NCBI GenBank assembly: GCA_934546725.1
Contig: CAKTED010000012.1
Location: forward strand, 1-14,219
Length of the DNA stretch: 14,219 nucleotides
Direction: 5' to 3'
Origin: an uncultured Oscillospiraceae bacterium
Lineage (GTDB): Bacteria > Bacillota > Clostridia > Oscillospirales > Oscillospiraceae
The notes beneath the pieces were generated by a model. That model was not told the DNA's origin and did no database searches. It was given only the letters and a program-made list of their open reading frames with translations. Each line of letters starts with the position of its first letter. Position 1 is the stretch's first letter. The position numbers were made by a program, and so were the translations under genes. Below are positions 1 to 7,718 of the stretch, one piece after another.

Positions 1-1353
1 CCGATAAAAAAGGTCATGCTCACGATGGGCCTGCCGATGATACTTTCAATGATGGTGCAGGCGTTTTACAACATTGTGGACAGCTACTTTGTGAGCATGA
101 TAAAGGGCGCCGACGCGGCGGTCAACATGGGTGAATACGCCGTGAACGCGCTCACGCTCGCCTTCCCCGTGCAGATGCTGATGATAGCCGTCGGCGTTGG
201 CACCGGCGTCGGCGTGAATTCCCTCCTGTCCCGCTATCTCGGAGAGGGCAGCCGTGAAAAGGTGGGCAAGGTGGCCGGAAACGCACTGTTTATCGGCATC
301 TGCACCTATGCGGTATTTCTGATTTTCGGGCTTTTCGGCGTGGACGCATACCTCAAAAGCCAGAGCTCGGACGCCATTATCCTGCAAATGGGCCGCGAGT
401 ACCTCAGCGTCTGCATGACGCTTTCCTTCGGCGCGATAATTTCAATGATCGTGGAAAAGCTCCTTCAGGGTACAGGGAAGACCATGCTGTCCACCGTCGC
501 ACAGCTTGTCGGCGCAGTACTGAATATCGTACTCGACCCGGTGCTCATCTTTGGCCTGTGCGGAATGCCCGAGATGGGCATTCGCGGCGCCGCCGTGGCA
601 ACGGTCATCGGTCAGATAGCCACAATGGCTCTCGGTCTCGTGTTCCATTACTGCCTGAACCGCGAGATAGACGGCAGTCTCAGATACATGAAGCCGGACG
701 GAGCCGTCATTGCGGCGATATATAAGGTCGGCGCGCCCGCGATAGTGATGCAGGCGCTCATGTCCGTTATGGCCTACGGCGTCAATATAATCTTCGGCCT
801 TGTCTCAACGGCGGCCGTGACGGCCTTCGGCATATATTACAAGATACAGCAGTTTGTATTCTTCGCCGCCTTCGGTCTGAACAACGCCATGATCCCGATC
901 ATCGCGTTCAATTACGGTATGGGCAGCCGCAAGCGCGTTAACGAGGGCATACGCTATGGGATCGGCTACACCGCTGCGCTCATGCTGCTCGGCACACTGA
1001 TCCTTCAACTTTTCGCAAAGCCCGTCTGCGGAATTTTTTCGCTCTCGGGTGAAACGCAGGCGCTGTGCATCTGGGCTATCAGGGTCGTAACAGTCGGCTA
1101 CGTTTTTGCGGGAGTGAACATCGCATACCAGGGCATCTTTCAGGCTCTCGGCTGCGGCGTGCGCTCGCTCATTGTATCGCTCGTGCGCCTCATTGTCGTA
1201 ACTCTGCCGCTGGCGTGGCTGTTCACGGCGTTTGATTCTGCCGAAAGGCTCATTTGGCTCGCTTTCCCCATAGCCGAGGCCGCCGCGCTCGTTGTGGCGC
1301 TGCTGCTCATGCGTTCCGTCGCCCGCACGAGGATAAACCCACTGGCAGAATAA
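1..1353 (+). CDS. MATE family efflux transporter (5' end outside window)
   Basis: Multidrug/toxin extrusion carrier of the inner membrane; the family exchanges Na+ or H+ for organic cations and drugs. The frame is already open at base 1 and encodes P-I-K-K-V before the first ATG at 16. The conserved N-terminal MATE segment, with GLPMILSMMVQAFYNIVDSY, follows directly. Family members normally have about 10-15 more residues ahead of this, so the true start is probably upstream and the ATG at 16 is unlikely to be used. About 450 residues are visible, with many hydrophobic helices in two repeated halves. The second half begins near residue 235 (VGAPAIVMQALMSV) and contains the family-typical YQGIFQALG near residue 375. 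Stop TAA is at 1351-1353. It is the only + strand gene and converges on the zinc-ribbon gene. The substrate cannot be told from sequence. Family assignment is firm; the subfamily (MepA/DinF-like) is a guess. Confidence 0.93.
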   Translation, partial: PIKKVMLTMGLPMILSMMVQAFYNIVDSYFVSMIKGADAAVNMGEYAVNALTLAFPVQMLMIAVGVGTGVGVNSLLSRYLGEGSREKVGKVAGNALFIGICTYAVFLIFGLFGVDAYLKSQSSDAIILQMGREYLSVCMTLSFGAIISMIVEKLLQGTGKTMLSTVAQLVGAVLNIVLDPVLIFGLCGMPEMGIRGAAVATVIGQIATMALGLVFHYCLNREIDGSLRYMKPDGAVIAAIYKVGAPAIVMQALMSVMAYGVNIIFGLVSTAAVTAFGIYYKIQQFVFFAAFGLNNAMIPIIAFNYGMGSRKRVNEGIRYGIGYTAALMLLGTLILQLFAKPVCGIFSLSGETQALCIWAIRVVTVGYVFAGVNIAYQGIFQALGCGVRSLIVSLVRLIVVTLPLAWLFTAFDSAERLIWLAFPIAEAAALVVALLLMRSVARTRINPLAE

Positions 1354-1429
1354 CGTAATCGGTGTCGTTACCACGGCAATACCAACCGTATGATTCTTCG
1401 CCTGCTGACGCAGGCTCTGAATGACGTGC

Positions 1430-1469
1430 AAAAAAGCGGCAGGTGGCTTTGGCCTCCCGCCGCTTTTTT
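1430..1469. terminator. Bidirectional intrinsic terminator between convergent genes
   Basis: Stem GCGGC (1436-1440) pairs with GCCGC (1459-1463), and inner GG/CC pairs extend it past an A-C and a T-T mismatch. Six A's (1430-1435) precede the stem and six T's (1464-1469) follow it, so transcripts from either strand get a hairpin plus U-tract. It lies between the MATE stop codon (1353) and the zinc-ribbon stop codon (1483), where convergent genes need one. The rest of the 1354-1482 gap holds only a short GCCTGC-TGAC-GCAGGC hairpin at 1400-1415 without a T-tract. Confidence 0.85.
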
Positions 1470-1482
1470 CATCACAAACCCT

Positions 1483-1659
1483 TTACAGATCAAACGCCGT
1501 TTTTTCCGGTATCTTATTTCCGCAGCCCGGACACTCGGCGTCAGCCACGGTTTTGCCGTCCTTCAGGAAGATCTCCACCGTTTCGCCGCATTTTGGGCAG
1601 CTTATTTCGCGAAGCACCGGCGTTTTTTTGCCCTCCTGGCAACCATCAAGTATGGCCAT
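1483..1659 (-). CDS. 58-aa zinc-ribbon protein, last gene of the nfeD-floA group
   Basis: Small soluble protein of unknown role. It starts MAILDGCQEG and carries two Cys pairs, CPKCGE (residues 21-24) and CPGCGN (residues 43-46), spaced as in a zinc ribbon. Between them lies a predicted beta-hairpin (VEIFLKDGKTVAD). A seventh-residue Cys is extra. It ends KTAFDL then TAA. The start ATG (1657-1659) has a good ribosome binding site, AAAGGAG, about 9 nt upstream and sits 15 nt after the stop of the 113-aa gene, so the two are very likely co-transcribed and translationally coupled. It is followed by the bidirectional terminator, so it ends the operon. Zinc ribbons of this kind bind nucleic acid or protein partners; which one cannot be told. 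Being a real gene is well supported by RBS, spacing and paired CxxC motifs. Confidence 0.82.
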   Translation of the reverse strand: MAILDGCQEGKKTPVLREISCPKCGETVEIFLKDGKTVADAECPGCGNKIPEKTAFDL

Positions 1660-1674
1660 TTCACATTTCTCCTT

Positions 1675-2016
1675 TCAGCGTTTTTTTCTGATGCAGAGCG
1701 GCTTATCCAGCAGCTCGGAAAGAATAACGGCGCGCTTCCAGTCCGTACTCTTCCTCTGCGAGTCCGGCGGCTTAACAGTTACCGGCTTCTTTTCATACCG
1801 CATTTTAAGCTCAGCCAGCTCTGCCTCGCGCCGGGCAAGCCGCTCCTTAAGCTCCTCGTATTCCCTGTGCTCCGGATGCGGGTCGTAGCCCTCCTCACCC
1901 TCGTCGGGCGCGTCATAAGCGTCTGCCTCCGCCGCCTCGGGCTCCGGCTGCGCCATATGCTCGAACCACCCCTCGGGAAAATCCACTCGAAGAGGAAAAA
2001 TTCCCTGCGGCTTCAT
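1675..2016 (-). CDS. Hypothetical 113-aa acidic/coiled-coil protein coupled to floA
   Basis: Not recognised. The ATG overlaps the floA stop as TGATG, a classic translational-coupling junction, with GAGG about 12 nt upstream inside floA. A GTG one codon earlier (2019) is a possible alternative. Layout: N-terminal GIFPLRVDFPEGWFEHM (residues 5-21); a very acidic low-complexity stretch rich in E, D, A and P (about 22-47); a charged heptad-like helix EYEELKERLARREAELAELK (about 52-71) likely to form a coiled coil; then a basic C-terminus containing DWKRAVILSELLDKPLCIRKK. No signal peptide or membrane segment, so probably cytoplasmic. The aromatic N-terminus and the hydrophobic C-terminal helix look like conserved docking segments joined by a flexible linker, which is inference only. 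Position between floA and the zinc-ribbon gene suggests a job linked to the flotillin membrane platform. Confidence 0.75.
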   Translation of the reverse strand: MKPQGIFPLRVDFPEGWFEHMAQPEPEAAEADAYDAPDEGEEGYDPHPEHREYEELKERLARREAELAELKMRYEKKPVTVKPPDSQRKSTDWKRAVILSELLDKPLCIRKKR

Positions 2017-2984
2017 CACTGCTTACCCTCGTCCCGAGCGATGGCCTTGCGCATATCGGTATCCGAAATGAGGTTCTGCATATTATAATAGTCCATCACG
2101 CCCAGCTTGCCGCTTCGCAGCGCCTCCGCCATGGCGCGGGGAACGTCTGCCTCGGCCTCAACGACCTTCGCGCGCATCTCCTGCACGGCGGCCTTCATCT
2201 CCTGCTCGTGGGCCACGGCCATGGCACGGCGCTCCTCGGCCTTTGCCTGAGCTATGCGCTTATCGGCCTCGGCCTGGTCCGTCTGAAGCTGCGCGCCGAC
2301 GTTTCTGCCAACGTCAATATCCGCGATATCGATTGAAAGTATCTCAAACGCCGTTCCGGCCTCAAGTCCCTTGCTGAGAACGGTTCTTGATATCCTGTCA
2401 GGATTCTCGAGGACCTCCTTGTGGCTCTCCGCACTGCCGATGGTCGTAACGATGCCCTCGCCGACGCGGGCAATGATCGTCTGCTCGCCCGCGCCGCCGA
2501 CGAGGCGGCCTATATTCGCGCGGACAGTCACCTTCGCCTTGGCGCGCAGCTCAATGCCGTTTTTCGCTATCGCGGCCACGACGGGCGTTTCGATCACCTT
2601 GGGGTTGACGCTCATCTGCACGGCCTCGAGCACGTCGCGCCCGGCAAGATCTATTGCCGCCGCGCGCTCAAAGCCGAGCGCGATATCCGCTCTCTGCGCG
2701 GCAATGAGCGAATTTACCACTCTGTCAACATTGCCGCCCGCGAGATAATGCGCCTCAAGCTTGTTTATGGGTATATCCAGGCCAGCCTTGGCGGCCTTTA
2801 TCATCGCGTTCACTATTCGCGCGGGCACAACGCGGCGCAGGCGCATACCAACAAGCGTCCAGACGCTTATTTTAACGTTCGCCGCCAGCGCGCTTATCCA
2901 GAGCGTAACGGGGATAAAGTGAAAAAACAGTACGAGCAGCACTATGACAAGTGCCGCTATGATAGCCGTAATATAAAGCTCCAT
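2016..2984 (-). CDS. floA: FloA flotillin-like protein (SPFH family)
   Basis: Membrane-associated scaffold of functional membrane microdomains, the YqfA/FloA type of Firmicutes flotillin. It is 322 aa, close to the roughly 330 aa of Bacillus subtilis FloA. An N-terminal hydrophobic segment (about 4-28) anchors it. It is followed by family-typical sequence including [20 protein letters not shown] (about 43-62), [15 protein letters not shown] (about 77-91), and the SPFH/PHB region through [20 protein letters not shown]. An Ala/Glu-rich helix (about 235-290, [20 protein letters not shown]) is the oligomerising coiled coil. It ends [20 protein letters not shown], the usual FloA C-terminus. Start ATG follows AGGAG. 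NfeD, its standard partner, lies immediately upstream with a 14-nt gap, and the 113-aa gene overlaps its stop. Identification is firm. Confidence 0.96.
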   Translation of the reverse strand: MELYITAIIAALVIVLLVLFFHFIPVTLWISALAANVKISVWTLVGMRLRRVVPARIVNAMIKAAKAGLDIPINKLEAHYLAGGNVDRVVNSLIAAQRADIALGFERAAAIDLAGRDVLEAVQMSVNPKVIETPVVAAIAKNGIELRAKAKVTVRANIGRLVGGAGEQTIIARVGEGIVTTIGSAESHKEVLENPDRISRTVLSKGLEAGTAFEILSIDIADIDVGRNVGAQLQTDQAEADKRIAQAKAEERRAMAVAHEQEMKAAVQEMRAKVVEAEADVPRAMAEALRSGKLGVMDYYNMQNLISDTDMRKAIARDEGKQ

Positions 2985-2998
2985 ATTTCTCTCCTGAC

Positions 2999-3523
2999 CT
3001 ATTTTTCGCCGATCTGATCCTTTTTATTTATTTCTTTTACAACTATTCTGTTGCCGCCGGTCTCGATGACCTCAATGTCGCTGCCGGGGTCGATAAAATC
3101 GCCCTGGGAGACAACGTCCACTCGCTCGCCGTCTATCTCCGCCGTTCCGGCCGGGCGCAGCTCGCTTATGGCCTTCCCGCGCTTTCCGAGATATTTTTCA
3201 AGCTCCGCGCCCCCGGTATAGCCCGAGGCCTTATCCGCGGCATCCTTCAGCATGAGTGTTCGCGGCAGCTTGCCCTTTGAAACAAGCGTTATGGATATCA
3301 CCGCCAGAATGAGCACCGTAAGCGCAACGACGCCCGTCATTATGATACCCTCGCGCAGGCTTCTGGCGCTTACGAAAATATCCGCCGCGAGGCACGCGAG
3401 CCCCAAAACGCCCGCCACGCCGAAGCCCGGATGGCACATTTCAATAACGAGGAGTATAACGCCCACGCAGAAGAGGACTATCGAAAGCGCGGACAGATCC
3501 CGAAAAAGCTCCAGTATTCCCAT
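2999..3523 (-). CDS. NfeD-family membrane protein, partner of FloA
   Basis: Short-form NfeD (about 174 aa): hydrophobic helices at about residues 12-30 ([17 protein letters not shown]), 35-50 and 60-85, then a C-terminal soluble OB-fold domain. The OB domain shows the family pattern of G-x-x-[19 protein letters not shown] and [14 protein letters not shown]. The ClpP-like protease domain of long NfeD proteins is absent. The start was set at ATG 3521-3523 because GGGAGG lies 6 nt upstream; an in-frame ATG at 3541 has no ribosome binding site. NfeD is thought to help flotillin assembly or localisation, and its place 14 nt upstream of floA fits. No promoter is evident in the 3524-3552 gap after the terminator of the preceding gene. 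Expression may rely on readthrough or on a promoter inside the upstream gene. Confidence 0.92.
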   Translation of the reverse strand: MGILELFRDLSALSIVLFCVGVILLVIEMCHPGFGVAGVLGLACLAADIFVSARSLREGIIMTGVVALTVLILAVISITLVSKGKLPRTLMLKDAADKASGYTGGAELEKYLGKRGKAISELRPAGTAEIDGERVDVVSQGDFIDPGSDIEVIETGGNRIVVKEINKKDQIGEK

Positions 3524-3552
3524 TTTTCGCCTCCCGCTCATGCCGCTTTTTT

Positions 3553-3589
3553 AAAAGAGGCGGGATTTGCCCAAGTTAAATCCCGCCTC
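3553..3589 (-). terminator. Intrinsic terminator after the metal-binding protein gene
   Basis: A perfect 12-bp stem, GAGGCGGGATTT (3557-3568) with AAATCCCGCCTC (3578-3589), encloses a 9-nt loop. On the - strand it is followed by TTTT and then A's. It begins 13 nt after the stop codon of the Cys/His-rich gene. On the + strand no T-tract follows, so it works for - strand transcripts. The short T-tract may allow some readthrough into nfeD. Confidence 0.85.
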
Positions 3590-3602
3590 AGTTAATATTC
3601 GT

Positions 3603-4157
3603 TCAATCGTTGTGCTCGTGGTGATGATGTTCATGCTCATGGTCATGATCGTGACAACCGCACTCGCAGTCGTCGTCATGCTCATGGTGGTGATGGTGGT
3701 GCTCATGATCGTGGTCATGATCGTGACAACCGCACTCGCAGTCATCGTCATGCTCGCAGCAGAGCTCGGCATTTTCGTCAAACTGGCCTATGACCTCTTT
3801 TACGAACTCCTCAACGCGCTCCTCCACCTCGTGCAGGTCTATGCCGAAAACGATGTTTGCCGTTCCGACCTTAACCGTGCAGGGCGGCTCAGGGCGCTCC
3901 TCATTGCCCTTTACCTGAACGTCCTCGCCCACTGTGGAGATCATGACGGCCTTATCCTCGCCCCAGGTCACAAAGCCCTTGACGTGGCCAATGAAAACGT
4001 TATTTCGCTCCGCCCAGCGGTTCGTTTCCTCCATTCCCGCGACCATGCAGGCTATGAGCTTTTCCGCGTCTCCAGGCTTTTTGAGCTCAAGGTCAAAATT
4101 TGCCGAGACGACGCGCGCCTCGTCGTGCAGTCTTGCATTTACGTCAACATGTATCAT
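3603..4157 (-). CDS. Metal-binding protein with Cys/His-rich tandem-repeat tail, partner of COG0523 GTPase
   Basis: 184 aa, cytoplasmic, no signal peptide. Residues 1-127 form an ordinary folded domain (MIHVDVNARLHDEARVVSAN onward) that I cannot assign to a named family; it looks alpha/beta and ends in a charged helix (about 108-124). Residues 133-184 are a metal-binding tail: CC (133-134), then two 24-aa repeats, each DDDCECGC followed by alternating His-Asp/Glu and a His run. The last 49 residues hold 21 His and 6 Cys, with CxCxC at 140-144 and 164-168. Start ATG has GAGGAGG about 8 nt upstream and lies 13 nt after the GTPase stop, so the two are co-expressed. COG0523 GTPases often carry such His-rich stretches themselves; here it sits on a separate protein. 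Likely role: storing, buffering or handing over Zn, Ni or a similar metal. The metal is unknown. Confidence 0.85.
   Translation of the reverse strand: MIHVDVNARLHDEARVVSANFDLELKKPGDAEKLIACMVAGMEETNRWAERNNVFIGHVKGFVTWGEDKAVMISTVGEDVQVKGNEERPEPPCTVKVGTANIVFGIDLHEVEERVEEFVKEVIGQFDENAELCCEHDDDCECGCHDHDHDHEHHHHHHEHDDDCECGCHDHDHEHEHHHHEHND
3641..3756. repeat. 72-bp tandem repeat encoding the Cys/His metal-binding motif
   Basis: The stretch GGTCATGATCGTGACAACCG plus the next 24 bases, 3641-3684, recurs at 3713-3756. By eye only two positions differ over 44 bases. The period of 72 bp equals 24 codons, so it adds a repeat without a frameshift. The bases between the two copies are degenerate His/Asp/Glu codons. 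Near identity at synonymous positions points to recent duplication or ongoing slippage. Confidence 0.85.
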
Positions 4158-4170
4158 TGGAAAAACCTCC

Positions 4171-4764
4171 TCAGCCCGTGATCGGCTTCCAGATCGCGGG
4201 GTCTATCGGCTTGTTGCCAACCGTGAAGCTTATGACCGCCTTATCGTTAAATGCGCGGATATCGTCGGCTATGCTCTTCGCCGTGGCCTCGTCAACGAGG
4301 TCTGTTTTATTGACGAGAGCAAGGTCCGCGCACTCTATCTGGCCCTCAAGCAGCTGGGACATATAGCTTTTCAGGCGCTTCCAGCGCGACGCGTCCGCCA
4401 GTGACAGTATGAAGACCGGTATGCCGAAGCAGCGCTCGACGGACTCCCTTATCTGTTTGGGATACGCAACGCCCGTGGCCTCAACTATTATCCACTCGGG
4501 GTTCATCGTATCGCGGATAACGCTGATATCATTGAGCAGGTCGCCGCCAGAGGTGCAGCAGGCGCAGCCGGCAAAGAGGTCCTTCACGGCAAGGCCCTGC
4601 GCGCGCAGGATCTTGTCATCCACTCCGACCTCGCCGATCTCGTTTTCGATTATCATGACCTTCGTTCCGTCTCCAGGCACTGTATCCGCCAGGTGCTTTG
4701 CAAGCTGAAGGAGCACGCTGGTTTTTCCGGAGCCGAGAAAGCCGCTGAGAAGCAGAATTTTCAT
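4171..4764 (-). CDS. Short COG0523/CobW-type metallochaperone GTPase
   Basis: G3E-family P-loop GTPase. It shows GFLGSGKT (residues 8-15, Walker A), ENEIG (40-44, switch-type motif of the family), GCACC (66-70, the CxCC metal-binding signature), EATG (95-98, Walker B region) and NKTD (152-155, guanine specificity). Family members use GTP hydrolysis to deliver metals such as Zn, Ni or Co to target proteins. At 197 aa it ends shortly after the GTPase domain and lacks the C-terminal CobW_C domain of typical members of about 300-400 aa; the stop is clean, with no sign of a frameshifted remnant downstream. Start ATG has GGAGGG about 7 nt upstream. It has its own promoter and is followed after 13 nt by the Cys/His-rich protein. 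Target enzyme and metal are not shown by this window; no Zur-like palindrome was recognised. Confidence 0.92.
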   Translation of the reverse strand: MKILLLSGFLGSGKTSVLLQLAKHLADTVPGDGTKVMIIENEIGEVGVDDKILRAQGLAVKDLFAGCACCTSGGDLLNDISVIRDTMNPEWIIVEATGVAYPKQIRESVERCFGIPVFILSLADASRWKRLKSYMSQLLEGQIECADLALVNKTDLVDEATAKSIADDIRAFNDKAVISFTVGNKPIDPAIWKPITG

Positions 4765-4819
4765 TGGTTTACCCTCCAGGAATATGGGCGGCGCAGAGAT
4801 CCGCCCTTTTTATACCTTC

Positions 4820-4847
4820 ATTATATCACCGGCGGCGGCAAAGTCAA
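4820..4847 (-). promoter_or_regulatory. Sigma-A-type promoter for the GTPase/metal-binding pair
   Basis: On the - strand, TTGACT (-35, 4842-4847), a 16-nt spacer and a perfect TATAAT (-10, 4820-4825). Transcription should start near 4813, giving a leader of about 48 nt before the GTPase ATG at 4764. The leader can fold a 6-bp GGGCGG/CCGCCC hairpin (4786-4806) just upstream of the ribosome binding site. AATTGAC occurs twice here, covering 4843-4849 and 4859-4865, the first copy overlapping the -35. No terminator separates it from the upstream yihY-like gene, so readthrough is also possible. Confidence 0.8.
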
Positions 4848-4859
4848 TTGTCCCGCAGG

Positions 4860-5705
4860 TCAATTTTCCTCCATCCCATCCGCGCTTCTGCGGCGTATAT
4901 AGCGCCTTCGCTCCCTGTGGCGGTTGAGCACCACGTTGAACGCGTTGCCCATGATGAGGATATTGCCGCAGATAAAAAGCCAGATCATCAGAATTATCAT
5001 GGACGCCAGCGAGCCGTAGATAAGCGGATATTTGGCCGAAAGACCGATCGTCCACGAAAAAAACATGCTCGAGCAGACCATGATAAGGGACGCCGCAAGG
5101 GCCCCGACTATGCGCTGCCTGTGCGGCCTTTCCTTCGGCGCCGAGATCTTGTAGATGCCGTAAACAATGACCAGCAGCAGAAGGAACAGCACAACGAAGC
5201 GCAAGCGGCTCCACAGGCGGGAAAAAATATTTTTCCCCGTGTAGTTCGTTATGAACGTTATGAACCAGTCGCCGGTTATTATCACGATGCAGGACATATA
5301 TATCGACACAAGGAAGCCGATGGAAAAAATGATGCTGAACACCGTTTTCCAGAAACCGATAAAGCGGTGCTCATCCTGTATCTCCGCCATAACGGTGAGT
5401 ATTGCGCGAAAGCCCGCCGAAGCCGATGTAACAAGGATGGTCAGCGCCATTATCAGCATCGTCGCGGAAAAATTGGAGGAAATATACCCCACATAGTCCA
5501 TTATGCTCGTATAGGCCGCAGCGGGTATTATCCCCTGGAGGTTCACGAGCAGGTCGGCCTCGCTCAGGTTCATTTTGCCGAGCATCGCGTTCACGCAGAT
5601 GAGCAGCGGAAAGATCGACAGCGTCAGATAATATGCCAGCTGCGCGGCCGCGCGGCCGATTTTTTTATCAAAGTAAATTCCTATAAGCTCGCGGATAACG
5701 CTCAT
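4860..5705 (-). CDS. YihY/BrkB-family inner membrane protein
   Basis: 281-aa polytopic membrane protein of the YihY/virulence factor BrkB family (UPF0761); molecular function unsettled. The N-terminus RAAAQLAYYLTLSIFPLLIC (about 18-37) is the family hallmark, a conserved helix after the AAQLAYY motif. Further helices are at about 82-100 (TMLIMALTILVTSASAGF), 122-145, 168-185, 203-225 and 232-255, the last including YGSLASMIILMIWLFICGNI, also family-typical. A basic tail (RHRERRRYIRRR) ends it. The old ribonuclease BN label for such proteins was an error. Start ATG lies 16 nt after the preceding gene's stop, with GGAG 10 nt upstream, so the two are likely co-transcribed. Stop TGA at 4860-4862 is close to the GTPase promoter. 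Confidence 0.9.
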   Translation of the reverse strand: MSVIRELIGIYFDKKIGRAAAQLAYYLTLSIFPLLICVNAMLGKMNLSEADLLVNLQGIIPAAAYTSIMDYVGYISSNFSATMLIMALTILVTSASAGFRAILTVMAEIQDEHRFIGFWKTVFSIIFSIGFLVSIYMSCIVIITGDWFITFITNYTGKNIFSRLWSRLRFVVLFLLLLVIVYGIYKISAPKERPHRQRIVGALAASLIMVCSSMFFSWTIGLSAKYPLIYGSLASMIILMIWLFICGNILIMGNAFNVVLNRHRERRRYIRRRSADGMEEN

Positions 5706-5721
5706 TGATCGTTCGCTCCGT

Positions 5722-6561
5722 TCACAAAAGCCTCCTGTTCAGCGGTCCGGCAGATACCTTCTCCCTGCCGTCATATCTCAGTGCCAGCAGCACGGCAAGG
5801 CCCACGCACAGCGCCGTCACGGCGTAGCGCACTATCTCGCAGGCGATATAGTTCCGCGTAGCGCCGCACTGATAAAGCGCCACGGGCAGCTCCGCGCCGA
5901 AGCGGAACACCAGGCCGAGCGCGGCCAGCACGATGCGGCTTTTCCCGCTTTCATGCACCGCATACCACATTATGCGGCAGATGGCAACGAATATGACAAA
6001 GATGCAGATATAGTCCACCGCGCTGAAGTAATATTCATATGCCGGAGACTGTGAAAGCTCCGTAAGCTGCTCCCTCAGGCGCTCCACGGCGTCCCCCTCC
6101 ACCGATTCGAGCACGGCATCAAGCCCTTTGCTGTTAACGGTATAGGCCTCGGCCATGCGGTAAAAGGAGTTTGCGCCGCCGATAACAAGCATATTTATCA
6201 GCGGATAGCCCAACGCATAGGATATCGGCGTGCTGATATCGTCAAAGCGCCTGCGCAACAGGAGCATCGCCGCCAGCGCGCCTCCGCCCTCCGCCACGGC
6301 AACGCACACGCTGCGAATGAGCGCGTACCGCGCCGGCGCCTCGGCCGCCCGATCCGTCGGCGCAAGGCTTCCGAGCAGGAAGCCGGAGATAAGGTAGCCG
6401 AAGACGAGGAAGCCGACTATTCCAAGCGCCGTCGTGAGAAGGTTTATCTTCTTTTTCATCGTATAGAAGATAAGGTAAAACACGGGCATCATCAGGCACG
6501 CGATAACGATGCAGAAAAGCCCTCCGATAAGATTATTTGAAAAAACAAGCTCTGTATCCAA
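5722..6561 (-). CDS. Polytopic membrane protein, distant YhfC-like
   Basis: 279 aa with about seven or eight hydrophobic segments: about 12-33 (GLFCIVIACLMMPVFYLIFY), 41-64, 80-100, 112-130, 180-197, 209-230 and 240-262. Order and length resemble the YhfC family of putative intramembrane metalloproteases (CPBP-like), but the motifs are degraded. Where that family has an EE...R motif this protein has AEGGGALAAM (about 89-98), and the expected His/Glu-bearing helix reads YALGYPLINMLVIGG. If related, it is probably not an active protease. The start is a TTG at 6559-6561 with AAGGGG about 10 nt upstream; the next in-frame Met is near residue 24. It begins only 24 nt after a terminator hairpin, and no separate promoter is visible. 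Membrane protein: sure. YhfC relationship: tentative. Confidence 0.72.
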   Translation of the reverse strand: MDTELVFSNNLIGGLFCIVIACLMMPVFYLIFYTMKKKINLLTTALGIVGFLVFGYLISGFLLGSLAPTDRAAEAPARYALIRSVCVAVAEGGGALAAMLLLRRRFDDISTPISYALGYPLINMLVIGGANSFYRMAEAYTVNSKGLDAVLESVEGDAVERLREQLTELSQSPAYEYYFSAVDYICIFVIFVAICRIMWYAVHESGKSRIVLAALGLVFRFGAELPVALYQCGATRNYIACEIVRYAVTALCVGLAVLLALRYDGREKVSAGPLNRRLL

Positions 6562-6584
6562 TAAAAAGTACCCCTTAAAGCAAA

Positions 6585-6607
6585 CGGGCGGCCAAATTTG
6601 CCGCCCG
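6585..6607 (-). terminator. Hairpin terminator after the distal ftsZ
   Basis: An 8-bp perfect stem, CGGGCGGC (6585-6592) with GCCGCCCG (6600-6607), and a 7-nt loop. On the - strand it is followed by TTTGCTTT, an imperfect T-tract, so termination may be partial. It starts 20 nt after the ftsZ stop codon. The next gene begins 24 nt beyond it, so readthrough probably feeds that gene. Confidence 0.72.
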
Positions 6608-6626
6608 CCTTTATTCGATTTGGTGA

Positions 6627-7718
<1,092 letters not shown>

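Noticed and set aside
1400..1415. GCCTGC-TGAC-GCAGGC hairpin as the MATE terminator
   Set aside because: No T-tract follows it; the hairpin at 1430-1469 is much stronger.
3524..3541. Earlier ATG for the NfeD gene (six extra residues)
   Set aside because: No ribosome binding site precedes it, while GGGAGG sits between it and the ATG at 3523.
3578..3606. TTGAAC as the -35 of a promoter for nfeD
   Set aside because: The sequence at the proper spacing is GGATTT, not a credible -10, and it overlaps the terminator stem.
3641..3756. Repeat considered as a CRISPR or other repeat array
   Set aside because: Only two copies, in frame inside a coding region, with no spacers of constant size and no cas genes.
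4843..4865. Two AATTGAC direct repeats at the GTPase promoter as a Zur-type operator
   Set aside because: They are short direct repeats, not the palindrome expected of Fur/Zur boxes, and one copy is simply the -35 region.
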